Origin: Boesenbergia rotunda
Lineage: Eukaryota > Streptophyta > Magnoliopsida > Zingiberales > Zingiberaceae
Direction: 5' to 3'
Assembly (NCBI GenBank): GCA_024364735.1
Contig: JAGFNQ010007708.1
Span: 57,378 to 121,377 of the forward strand
DNA: 64,000 nt
In this document: piece after piece, positions 21,601 to 32,275 of the stretch
Layout of the letters: each line of letters starts with the position of its first letter
Position numbering within the stretch: the first letter of the stretch is position 1
The notes under the pieces: generated by a model
Database searches by the model: none
What the model was told of the DNA's origin: nothing
The model's input: only the letters and a program-made list of their open reading frames with translations
Made by a program: the position numbers and the translations under genes

Positions 21601-23580
21601 TATGAATTTCTGTTAATATATTTTTTTTCATAGTTCATTATTTATATCAGCATTGACTTAGTTAAAATGTCTAAGTCTGAAACTGTTACTAGCAATTTCA
21701 TATTAATCCATCATTGATCCCTAGAATTTTTATTGAAATTTGTGAATAAGATCATTTATATCACGAGGACGTCGATACGAACTCGTAGAAACTTGTTTCA
21801 TGTCATTCCGAGTTCTGTAGCTCAATCTGCGACATTTCGAACGTATTTCCGATTTTCCAAATCTGCGACGAATTTCTAAATTCGTCCCAAATCTGCGACG
21901 AATTTCTAAATTCGTCCCAAATCTGTGACGAATTCCCAAATTCGTTGCAGATTTTGCGACGAATTCCAAATTCGTTGCAGAATTTGCGACGAATTCCAAA
22001 TTCGTTGCAGATTTTGCGACGAATTCCAAATTCGTTGCAGAATTTGAAACGAATTCCAAATTCGTTGCAGAATTTGCAACAAATTTCAAAATTCGTCGCA
22101 AATAATTATTTTTAAATAAACCAAAAGTATATGAATAAATTTAATATATGGACCTACAGAATTCGGAATTTAACGAAACAAGTTTCTACGTGCTCGTATC
22201 GATATCCTCGTGATATAAATGTCCTCAAACTTAAATTTTACATAATATATTTTTATTTGTAATTTTCTAAATATTATTTACTTGGAAAATATATTTTTGT
22301 GGCTTTAAAATTTTTTTCCTATAAATTTATCCGGTAAAATTTAAGTTTGATGTCATTTATTTCATGATGAAATCGCTATGAGCATGTAGAAACTTATTTC
22401 ATGAAATTCGGAGCTCCGTACGTTTATTTATGATTTTTTGAAGGTATTTAAGTTTCTTTCTAAAAATTAAAAATTTTGCGACGAATTTCAGAATTCATCC
22501 CAAATTTTGCAACGAATTCTCAAATTTGTCGCAGATCAGGGACGAATTTTGAAATTCGTCGCAGAATGAATTTTTTAAAAAATAAAAACAAATACCGTTT
22601 AATTGTCGTAGATGGACTTAGAGAACTCGGAATTTAATGAAACAAGTTTCTATATGTTTGTATTGATCCCCTGATGAGCTAAACGGCCTCAAATATATAT
22701 TTCTGTTAATATATTTTTTTCATAGTTCATTATTTATATCAGCATTGACTTAGTTAAAATGTCTAAGTCTGAAACTGTTACTAGTAATTTCATATTAATC
22801 CTTTATTGATCCCTAGAATTTTTATTGAAATTTGTGTTTAAGATCATTTATATCACGAGGACGTCGATACGAACTCGTAGAAAATTGTTTCATGTCATTC
22901 CGAGTTCTGTAGCTCAATCTGCGTCATTTCGAACGTATTTCGGATTTTCCAAATCTGCGACGAATTTCTAAATTCGTCCCAAATCTGCGACAAATTCCAA
23001 ATTTGTTGCCAATTTTGCGACGAATTCCAAATTCGTTGCAGAGTTTGCGGGAATTCGTTGCAGAATTTGCAACGAATTTCAAAATTCGTCGCAAATAATT
23101 ATTTTTAAATAAACCAAAAGTATATGAATAAATTTAATATATGGACCTACTGAATTCGGAATTTAACGAAACGAGTTTCTACGTGCTCGTATCGATATCC
23201 TCGTGATATAAATGTCCTCAAACTTAAATTTTACATAATATATTTTTATTTCTAATTTTCTAAATATAATTTACTTGGAAAATATATTTTTGTGGCTTTA
23301 AAATTTTTTTCCTATAAATTTATCCGGTAAAATTTAAGTTTGACGTCATTTATTTCATGATGAAATCGCTACGAGCACGTAGAAACTTATTTCATGAAAT
23401 TCGGAGCTCCGTACGTTTATTTATGATTTTTTGAAAGTATTTAAGTTTCCTTCTAAAAATTAAAAAATTTGCGACGAATTTCGGAATTCGTCCCAAATTT
23501 TGCAACGAATTCTCAAATTCGTCGCAGATCTGGGACGAATTTTGAAATTCGTCCCAGAATGAAATTTGTAAAAAATGTTG
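18650..23580. repeat. Five tandem ~1-kb units with inverted modules, CACTA subterminal region
   Basis: A fixed point (GACCTACAGAATTCGG and variants) recurs at 18951, 20026, 21059, 22151 and 23144, giving periods of 1075, 1033, 1092 and 993 bp. Each full unit holds clusters of TTTGCGACGAATTCCAAATT dyads and four related modules of about 90 bp in alternating orientation. In the first unit these are at about 18951 (+), 19148 (-), 19424 (+) and 19637 (-). The fifth unit is cut short near 23570. ORFs of up to 123 codons in the dyad clusters, with repeating SATNLEFVA-like peptides, are repeat translations and not genes. Confidence 0.9.
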
Positions 23581-24004
23581 TATGTTTGAGACAAATTTTA
23601 AATTCGTCGTAATTTTGCAATGATTTTGCAATGAAAATAATATTGTTGCAAATTTTGCGACGAATATTCATTTTTGTTGCAAAATTTGCAACAAATGTCT
23701 TTTGGTTGGAATATTGTTGCAAAATTTGTAACAAATATCAAATTCGTCACAAATTTTGCAACGAGTTTGCAACGAAAAAAAATTTGTTGCAAATTTTACG
23801 TCAAATAATAATTTTTGTCGCAAAAGTGCAACAAATTTTGCAACGAAAAATTTTTGTCGCTATTTGGCGACAATAGAATTTTCGTCGCTAAATTTGTTGC
23901 AAATTTGCAACGAATATTATTTTTGTCGCCATATTTATCTCTAATTTGCGACGAAAATGTTTTGTCGCAAAAATTTGTCGCAGAATAACCCTTTTTTTGT
24001 AGTG
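23581..24004. repeat. Right subterminal repeats of the CACTA element
   Basis: Dense, alternately oriented GCGACAAAT/ATTTGTCGC dyads resemble those at the left end and finish with the inverted CACTA terminus. Confidence 0.88.
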
Positions 24005-24007
24005 AGC

Positions 24008-24115
24008 GTGGGTCTGAAATGAGATTATTTCAGGCCCACCTTGGGCATGAATACAAATAATTTCAGGCCACTAGCATGGGGCTAAATAGCTTTGATTTCA
24101 GGCCCTCTGATAACC
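24008..24115. repeat. Palindromic minisatellite, right part
   Basis: GTGGGTCTGAAAT continues the unit broken at 9055, followed by two or three more degenerate units ending in TTTCAGGCCCTCTGAT. This supports the inferred empty site of the CACTA insertion. Confidence 0.85.
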
Positions 24116-24400
24116 TACTGATCATTGCAATCCAAAATAGGAATATTCTTTTCGATAATATGAATAAATATGTATAGTATAAATATTATAGAAGTAAAAA
24201 TTAGTGTTTATGGATGGTGTAGCTAAGGAAACAAATTGAGCTGTGATTCTGCATTGTTGTGTGACAAGTCATACGAGATGAGAACATAATTTACATTCTT
24301 TAGGACTAAGATTGGACACCAAAATTACCATCTCCTAGCTAAACTCTAATTAGTGATATCGAGTTTTGAGAAATTCAAATATTTTAGGTCTATCAGTGGG
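24098..24400 (+). repeat. Direct repeat of the MULE, right copy
   Basis: The block repeats the order seen at 8465-8665: a CAGGCCCTCTGAT word, then GGACACCAAAATTACCATC and TTTTGAGAAATTC. It lies outside the CACTA boundaries, so it is part of the MULE. Confidence 0.75.
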
Positions 24401-24499
24401 TTTCAACCAAAACCCACTGATGGCCCTACAAAACTCCTTCTGTGCCAAATTATGAAAATATGAGTTCCTGGTTTAGCATGGAATCCAATTTTGGTATGC

Positions 24500-27385
24500 G
24501 GTAGTCTGACGGAGGCCCATTTGTCCAAGGGATGATGACTTTGTAGATATGGATGAATAGCCGTAAGTTCCTCGCGAGTATATTATTTTAGTTCTTTTAC
24601 CTGTAATTAATATCATGAACACCATCAATGCCATTTTAGACTAAATGATTAACATAAAAATGAATAATGGTTGCTCACTGCTGAGTCAAATTCATTCTTA
24701 TATTTACGACCACTAGCAAGAGAATTTAAATGATTGAAAGTCATGGATTCTGTATCCACCGCCAACAAGTGAAAGTGTACATTATCACTGCACAAAGGTA
24801 TTAAAATATATCTAAACCCTTGATCTATCATATCTGTCTTCATCACTTGTTGCAGGGAAAACTTTCTTAAGGATCTTATTGATGACTAAAAAAATGCACA
24901 GACAAAATTATTAATAACCAAATCATAATATTAGGTCTTCTACAATATATCTTCTAAATTCATTTAGATCACTTATTGTGAAGAAGGTTGAACAATATAT
25001 TGACTTGTTGTATGACCTACGACATGCGGATGCTCCCCTAAATAAAATTTTACAAAAGGCATCAATTACCTCGCCTTTTGTAAAAACCTCTCCATTCAGG
25101 ATTTATAAGAATGAATGCATATTCAAAGTAAAGGGCGCATCCTCCCAAATAAATTCAGTTGCCACCCTGCCAAGTTAATTGATAAGATTATTATATATTA
25201 AAGAACAAGATATATTAACTAAACTATGTGTCCTAATTTACTTTAGGTTCTCCAATTTATTTATCAGGTAGGCCACTTCTTTATCTTGATTTTTCTTCTT
25301 TGAATTTATAAAATACTTCTTCACAAACTACATCGATAAATTAAAAAAAACTAATTAATGACCAAATTCAATAAAATTGACCTATTTTATATGAAAGTAA
25401 ATCACATACATCAATGCCTTGTTGCCTCATTTTGTAGACTTCGGAGATCCTTTTTGTTTCCTCCTCTATGTCTTTTTTAGGCATGACTTCCATTACAGTT
25501 ATGGTATCTCTTGCTTCAACCATATCATCCTCACTAATTTTTCTTTTTCCCTTGTCCATGACATCTGATATTTGTTTCTTGCTCTGCTTCCCCTTAGGTA
25601 ATAGCTAGTGCCATAATGGACTATCAATTGGAGTATCTCTATAATCATACCGACTTCGGACACGTTCTCTCCTTATTCTACAAGCTATTGGATCAGAAAG
25701 AGGATCAACTACAGGATAGCTTTCTTGAGCCTCCATGCCCCTTTTTTCAATTATTGAAAGTAATTCCTTAACCCTTTCATTCAAACAAATGTTCTCCTCT
25801 GTTAACTCTTTAATTCAGTTGTCTTTAAGAATGCAGTCACAACATTGCCTTATAGCTTCTGTTTTATCTCCTTGTGATGTCTCCATTGGCTGTGCAATGT
25901 CATCACCGATATCAAGGTTATCAAACAATGTTTTTTCATTTAGGTTTGGAATTATTTCAATCATCACCTGTCAATTAACAAGTACACAAATGTTATTGCC
26001 TCCATATCAAACTAAGATATGTCACAATTTAGAATAATTACCTTTTCGGGCAAGAGTCGGTCGACAAGGGCCCTCACCCTACTAATATACGAAGGAATAT
26101 TCCTCCACTTATTTATTCGGTGTCCTTGAACATTGTAAAGTTTTTGAATTGGTACATGCTCCAAAAACCATGCCTATATCAAGTTTTCCACCCAAATACA
26201 TTAACGACAGCAAAATATTATAAAATTTAATAAGAAAATTCTACTCACTGCCAAAATCCCAGCAAATCCCTTTAGGAAAGGGAGGTTGGTGCTGGTCTGG
26301 TATCCCTGAGTTGATGAAAATAAGTTCCCAATCTTAGGTAATTGTGGAGACAAAAATTGATTGATGACTTCTACCCAGTTGAATCTAGCAAGATTCTCAT
26401 AATCATCTACTATATCTACAAGACCTAGAGGGACCTTATATGTACTAGACGAAAATAAAACACAAACAAATATATATAAAATATAGAATTTACACACTAA
26501 TAAAACATCATTTTCTGATTCAACACTTTTGGAATAATATTTAAGTAACTCCTCAATTCTTATTCTGGTAGGTTGTTTTTCTTTTGAGAAGTAAGTAAGA
26601 TAGAGGTCATCCAATGCTTTAGTTGAATTAATAAGGACCGAAACACCTCAGTCCACTATACTCAGTAACAAAACAACATCTCGTCTGGTGAATACAACCG
26701 ATACACCTGAAACATTTAAAATATTTAGTTATCATCAAGAATATAGGTCTGAAATGATTTTACTTTGGGTCTGAAATGATTTTATTTCAGGCCCAACGTG
26801 GGTCTGAAATAACTTCATTTCAGGCTCAACGTGGGTCTGAATGATTTTCAGGCCTACCGAGGGCCTGAAGTAAAACCATTTCAGGCCCTCGGTAGACCTG
26901 AAATGAAATGACTGAAATGGATCGAAATTAAATCATTTCAGGCCATCTTTATCCCAGTTTTATCTTACTATAGTAAGTGTTCACAATTCATAACTAAAAG
27001 TGTTACCTGAGAATTTAAAAACTTGCGATGTTGAATCCCAACTTTCAAATATATTCACTAAAATTCCACGGATATGCTGCAATTCTTGTATGTCCAAGAA
27101 AACACTGAAGGGCGACTCTTTGATCTTCACAGTGTGTCGATCATTTAAAATTTGAAATGCTTCAAAAAAATGTTTAAAGTGGCCTAAAACACTGCACCAA
27201 TGTAATTTTTGTCCAATGTCATCTGAAGCCTACAGGTTTTATACATTACAAATTTATTAAGCAAAAATATGTTTAAACATGTGCAGAAACTTTGCTGTTT
27301 TGACCTAAGACTATCGCTAACATACCTTGGTTGATAATGCCAAGGAAGAAGAGGCTGAAATACCCATAGACCTTTTTTCTGCCAT
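24500..27385 (-). pseudogene. Ulp1-like (C48 peptidase) gene carried by the MULE, degraded
   Basis: Exons read leftward from ATG 27385 (MAEKRSMGIS...) with a donor GTATGT. A second exon (about 27230-26995) has FSVFLDIQELQHIRGI. A third (about 26700-26230) has a VPLGLVDIVDDY and FNWVEVINQFL segment typical of MULE-borne Ulp1 genes, and an in-frame TGA near 26650. A fourth (about 26170-26040) starts AWFLEHVPIQKLYN. A fifth (about 25970-25400) is acidic with a coiled coil and further stops. The C-terminal catalytic domain starts about 25160 and reaches VHFHLLAVDTESM near 24780, which matches the catalytic His region. The following Asp position reads Asn, and no DCG-type Cys motif is visible near 24520. 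Desumoylating activity is therefore unlikely. Exon borders are approximate. Confidence 0.68.
26740..26950. repeat. Second palindromic minisatellite array, in an intron of the Ulp1-like gene
   Basis: GGCCCAACGTGGGTCTGAAAT-type units recur here, about 2.6 kb from the array at 24008. The last units change the core to GGCCCTCGGTAGACC. It lies between the second and third recognisable exons. Confidence 0.82.
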
Positions 27386-29176
27386 TATCAAAAAAATAAA
27401 CCGTGCAGAAACCCTAACCCCCTACTTTGGAGACTGACGATTAGTCTGGACTTCAACGCAAACACTTAAAGCAGTCTCAGGGACACACGCAAATACTTTG
27501 GAGACTTCCCTAGGGTTTTGGTTGGGTGAGGGATTGGGGGATGAGCTTGCGACTATAGCACAGTTAGGGTGCGCACAATGTCCTCCACCTTCGACAATAA
27601 CAATTACGTTGATGCGCTGAGAGAGAAAGGAGAAATATTCGACTTCCTGGGGCATCCGAACAATAAAATATTATTTTAAATTGAGAAAACTGATAAAGTG
27701 GTTTGGATGTCTCGAAATTGTGAACTGAGAAAGTCATTTCTTGACGGGAGGGATATAAGAGGAAGTTGACTAAAATGGATGCGCCGTTTAGTAAAAATGA
27801 AATTATGATACGCCTTTGGATAAATATGAATTTTTAAGTGCGCCATTTCATAAAAAATCGTATAAAATAAGATCATATATAATAGGATACGATTTGACTT
27901 TTTTTTTCTGTCAATTCCGTATTAATGACATTTTGGCGTGTGAGACTTTTTTTAAATGACTTATTTTAATATTTTTTAATCTTTTATATATATATATATA
28001 TATATATAACCAATTTTAGTCGCCTTGGGATTCTAAGTTTCATGTGTGCGTGAAAAATAAAAATCAAACCGTAGACCTTGTTAATTTTACCAAAATGCCA
28101 TTATTCTCGGGCTCTATCATTTTATATTCAATTTTTTACCGAATCACGGAGCAAAACGTTCTGAAATATTCAAATCATCGCGTATACAACTTTTTAAAAT
28201 TATTAAATTACATATCCAATATCCATTTTATCCCTTCGCATTTATCCGAATTGATTACTACAGTATAGTCAAACCACAAGTACAAAATAAGTCATCAAAT
28301 AATAAAAATATCGATTTACATAAACTATTGATTAAACATTAGTCATCTTCACAAAGTAAGGTATCTAACCGATTGAGGATTGTATTGATCATGAGAGAGA
28401 GAGAGAGAGAGGGGGGGGAGTAAGCTAGCAAAGAGAGAAGTTGGCTTTGACTTTGGCTTTGGATTTCGGGGATGATTCTAGAGTTTCAATTTCATTACAA
28501 TGTTAGTTGATATTCTATGAATTGTTTATTTCTTAATCTCAATATTTATACTCTGGTAGGGATTCTATAAATAGCGGTACGACCTCGTGACGGTGCATCA
28601 GAGTGTTTCCCCATTGATATTCAATGCCATTAAGTAGAAAAAGTAAGATAAAAAGTTTGGTTAAAAAGATTTCCTCTATCACTAAGGGTTCCTCAATCAT
28701 ACAGTCTAAATTATAGAGGTCACTTCATAATATGGAATTGTAAAAAACCCCATTAAGTCCTACTTAGATGATCCCTTATTGAGAATTATCCTCCTTTTCG
28801 AGATGATACTTTAGATGTCTGATTAAAGGGATAACCTTTGTCACTATGGGCCTTTCGGTCATATGATCTAAAGCATCTCCTCTATATGACAACCAATCCT
28901 TCACATCATATGGACACATTTAACCAAACACAAACAAGATATAATACACATAAAACAACACATACAACTATCATAGCATAAGGAAATGACTAAATCCATA
29001 GTTTATACATCAACATCACATCATAGTTAATTCCTACATACTAGATTCAGAGGATTACTTCATAGCAAGGGAGATACAACCAAGAGATGAAAAAAAACAC
29101 ATTACAACTCATAACATGAGTTGAGAGAGAAAAAAATGCTTATCCATGCATTGCCGGTCTTCTTGGATGAAATCTC
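27386..29176. other. Interval without a supportable gene
   Basis: 27422-27655 (minus) is a short ORF directly upstream of the Ulp1-like start, without family resemblance; it may be leader. The rest is AT-rich. A (TA)n run lies at 27985-28008, a (GA)n run at 28393-28411 followed by eight Gs, and nothing else is recognisable. The MULE right end should be near 27660-27960 but cannot be fixed. Confidence 0.5.
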
Positions 29177-30114
29177 TGTCGGGTCGAGGTGGACCGGCAA
29201 GAGACGGGGGGGGGGGGGGGAAATTGCCTCTATAAAATAAAACTAAATCTTTTGTGCGGTCTCACAAAGAATTCAGATTAGTTACAATAATTAGTTAAAA
29301 CAAACATAAACAAATTAAACTAATAAAAGGCTAAGACACAGAAATTTACTTGGTTGTAACCTAAGCGGTTGCTAATCCAAGACGACTGAAGCTCACTATC
29401 AAAATCTCCTTCTGGCGGAGAAGCTTTTTACAAACTTTGAAGCACAAGACAGAAGAAAACTAAGAAATGAATTGTATGTAAATGATGGAAGAATTGAAAC
29501 TGAGCTCTAGGGGTCTCTTTATAGCCCCGGACAAACTTATCAGTTTGCTGACGTGGCAGTGCTGGGGCGCTCGAGTGCTCCAGGGCGCCTGACACGTGGC
29601 CTGGATGTTATCCGTTGCGCAATGGTCGCAAATGGTAGATTGACTGATAAGTATGGACTATCGGGCGCCTGTATACACAGGGGCACTCGAGTGCTCAAGC
29701 GCTTGAGATCCCGAGCGCCTGTATGGATACGGGCGCCCAACAAGCCTTTGGTCAGCAGCATGCTGACCAAATTTCAGTGGGTCTTCTTTGGGTGATTTTT
29801 GGCCAACCGAAGTTACGCTCACCCGAACCCGACTCCAGCCTTTCGCCCCTCGAGCGTCTTTCCTTCCGGCTTCTCATCCCTCGGATGTTGCACACGTCAT
29901 TCTCGCTCCACCAGTGTACTCTTCCACAACTTTCATGTCCCTCGGATGCACCGAGCCCGTCGGTTCACTTCCCCGTGCATTCCTCCTCGTCCACTACGTT
30001 TTACGCTCGACTTCCTCTTCTCCTAAGTTCCTGCACACTTGGACAGAGGGATCAAAACCAACAGGACCTAATTTAACATGGTTGATCATATCAAAACTAA
30101 TTAGGGCACCAACA
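29177..30114 (-). repeat. 3' LTR of element C (938 bp)
   Basis: Its ends TGTCGGGTCG and GGCACCAACA pair with the right copy. Near the left end a 15-base G run (29206-29220) replaces a G/A tract of the right copy. TATAAAGAG (minus) is at 29524-29516. Palindrome pairs of the GGGCGCCC type start at 29565/29583, 29663/29681 and 29713/29731, all offset 18 bp, some with substitutions. Confidence 0.92.
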
Positions 30115-30800
30115 ATCTCTCCCTTTTTGATGTGCATCAACCGATGTTCAGTTAGGGTTATACTAAAAGAAATAACACTAAGAATGAAAGAGATGATAGC
30201 AAATTAAAACATCACAACTTCCCCCTGAACTGAAACTACTCTCTCCTTTGATCATAGCAAAAAAATGGAGCACATCAAAAGCTAGTAAAAATATTTTTGT
30301 AGCTAATATGATGAAATAATTTCTGAGCATTTTTTTAAATTTTTTTTAGAAAAAATTTTTCGTTGGAAAATATTTGAAAACTTTTGTGTAAGTCTAATAA
30401 ATCAAATAGTCAATAGATTAAAATATTTGAAATTTTTAAAATGTAAAAAATATTTGAAAAAAATTTTCTTAATGTCAACAGAGAAAGAGTAGATCTAGAA
30501 AAAATCATATTTGATAAAAATAATTTTCTATCAAAATTTAAAATTAAAAATCAAATTTTATCTATTTTTAGAATTTAAAATTTAAATTTTGAATGTAAAA
30601 TTGTGAAAATTCAAAAAATAATAAAAAAATCTTAAAAATTCACAATAAGTAAAGAAAATATTTTTGTATTGAGGAAAAATATGAACATAATTTTATCAAT
30701 TTAAACTTTGACTACTGTTTATTTTTCAAAGACAGTAAATAGTCTGTTAAAAAAATAACAAAAAAAAACTGCTAGCACTAAAATATATAATGACTGAAAA
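30115..30800 (-). other. 3' non-coding region and polypurine tract of element C
   Basis: AAAAAGGGAGAGAT on the minus strand lies directly before the LTR start and is the plus-strand primer tract. A second purine run (CAGGGGGAAG) lies at about 30210-30222. The rest is very AT-rich without ORFs. Confidence 0.75.
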
Positions 30801-32094
30801 TTAATTTAGTATAGACTTAGGAACCCAAAACAAGTTCCTATCTACGGAGTTAATTAAGAATTTTGCTGAAATATAGTTCTTAGATACTTTTCTAAGTTGA
30901 CTCGTGTGTTTTTTAATATACCAATTCAGATTATTAGGATAACTATTTTTCTTTCGGCCTAAACATGTAATATCAAATTCTAATTTTTCAACTAAATTTC
31001 TTAAACTAATATTTTCATTTTTCAGTTTATCAAAAACATTAAAAGAATATTCATTAGTCAATTTTATTTTTGATTTTTGATTCTCTTTTTCTAATTCAAG
31101 ATTAGCTTTAAGCATTGTTTTTATACCTGAGTATAGTTGATCGTGAGGGAGGAAACATACCTCATTTACCGAGTTACTTTCGAAAAGTGGGACTCCCCCT
31201 TCGTCGCTGCTTTCTTCTGGCATAGCTCCCCCTTTTTCAGTGCTTTCCTCTTGATGATTTGTCATCAGTGCAAGTCCAACGTATTCTTCGGCATCCGATT
31301 CATCAGACGTGGTTTCGTCCTAGGTGGCTTTTAGTGCCTTTTTCTTCTTTGGCTAGTTTTTAAGTTTGGGACACTGGTCTTTTGGATGACCCTCTTCTTT
31401 ACAATTATAGCATCGGACTATACGCTTTTTCGGAGATCGTCTTTTATCCTGAAACATAGAAAATTTATTAGCCCTTTTAAAAAAACTTTTAAGGTTTTTG
31501 CCATCTCCATTATATTTTCATTGTTCATTGATGACTCCTCCTCAATCTGGTCTCTCCTCACATTCAGAGCGACGTTGTCTATTTTCCTATTCTTACTTAC
31601 ACACCGAGATTCGTGAAGCTCTAAAACCGACAATAGTTGTTCTAGAGTACTTACCTCATGATCTTTTGAAATAAAATATGTGTCGATTACGGAGGTCCAA
31701 TCCGGGGTTCTCGGGAAAGCATTTAGTGCGTATCATTGAGCATTGCGACTTGATACATTTTCTTCGAGATTCTCAAGGCTTGTGATTAGTTCTTTTACCT
31801 TGAAGTGTAGTTGAGCAACTGACTGTCCGTCTTCCATTCGGAGGTTGGTAAGCTGGCTTAGTAGGATGTCTCATCATGCCACCTATGCCTCCGAGATGCC
31901 TTCGTACAATTCTAGGAACTTTTCCCAAAGTTCCTTCGCCGAGTTGTACTTCCTGATTCGCTTGACATCTTGTTCAGGGAGGACGGTCAGCAGATGGAAT
32001 TCTGCCTTACCGTTTGCTATTGCGTCTGCTTGCTCCTTTTTGCTCTAAGAGTCAAGTTCCTTGATTTTTTCCTTCGTTATCTTTTGGAGCTGAA
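30801..32094 (-). pseudogene. gag: Degraded copia gag of element C with C-terminal coil
   Basis: Reading leftward from about 32094, gag segments such as KELWEKFLELYEG, QLTNLRMEDGQSVAQLHFKVKELI and YALNAFPRTPDWTSVIDTY are recognisable, aligned with gag of A and D. Several stops and frame changes interrupt them. A zinc knuckle region is only faintly seen near 31420-31370. The last 154 codons (31265-30801) are open, rich in Glu and Asn with a coiled-coil pattern, and end in FWVPKSILN, a motif that in relatives marks the gag-protease junction. Pol sequence does not follow. Confidence 0.75.
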
Positions 32095-32261
32095 AAATCA
32101 TTTTTCATTGTTAGTAATAATTCGTAATCAGTAGTAAAAAATACTTTCATTTTTCTTCTCTATGCTGCGAGCTCCCCCTCAAACTTCGACAGGTAAATCA
32201 CTAGTCCAACCATTCTTTAGAATTTGTTGGAGTTGGCGGTTAGTCCTTCTGAGATGTCCTG

Positions 32262-32273
32262 GCTCTGATACCA
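32262..32273 (-). other. Primer binding site of element C
   Basis: Minus-strand TGGTATCAGAGC follows the LTR end after two bases, matching initiator-Met tRNA. Confidence 0.85.
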
Positions 32274-32275
32274 CT

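Larger units (their letters stand above)
9056..24004 (-). mobile_element. CACTA (En/Spm) element, 14.9 kb, non-autonomous
   Basis: The left end reads CACTACAAAAAAAA and the right end TTTTTTTGTAGTG, an inverted terminal pair of the CACTA superfamily. The flanking trinucleotides are AGC (9053-9055) and AGC (24005-24007), the 3-bp duplication expected. Both ends are followed by subterminal repeats built on TTTGCGACGAATT. The Tnp1-like gene, TATA box and GC-rich leader all read leftward, so 24004 is the 5' end. No TNP2-type (Transposase_21) DDE transposase is present. It may have been lost when the internal Ty3/gypsy element was deleted at its left side. Confidence 0.93.
6595..27700 (+). mobile_element. 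Old MULE with Ulp1-like gene, split by a CACTA element
   Basis: Segments 6595-9055 and 24008 to about 27700 are one ancestral unit, because the CACTA that separates them left a 3-bp duplication and the palindromic minisatellite reads continuously across the empty site. The unit carries a plus-strand mudrA-like transposase remnant and a convergent minus-strand gene with Ulp1-type C48 peptidase features. That combination is typical of plant MULEs that captured Ulp1 sequences (the Kaonashi type). Terminal inverted repeats could not be found: the left end is replaced by element B, and the right end lies somewhere near 27660-27960. Confidence 0.6.

Noticed and set aside
19761..22101. Minus-strand ORFs of 71-123 codons with SATNLEFVA repeats
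   Set aside because: They are translations of the TTTGCGACGAATT dyad repeats of the CACTA subterminal region; period and frame follow the DNA repeat and no protein family matches.
18650..23580. Possible CRISPR-like array or centromeric satellite
   Set aside because: Units are about 1 kb, contain internal inversions and lie wholly inside CACTA termini; the DNA is eukaryotic.
27422..27655. 77-codon ORF as a separate gene upstream of the Ulp1-like gene
   Set aside because: No family resemblance and directly before a better start at 27385; more likely leader.
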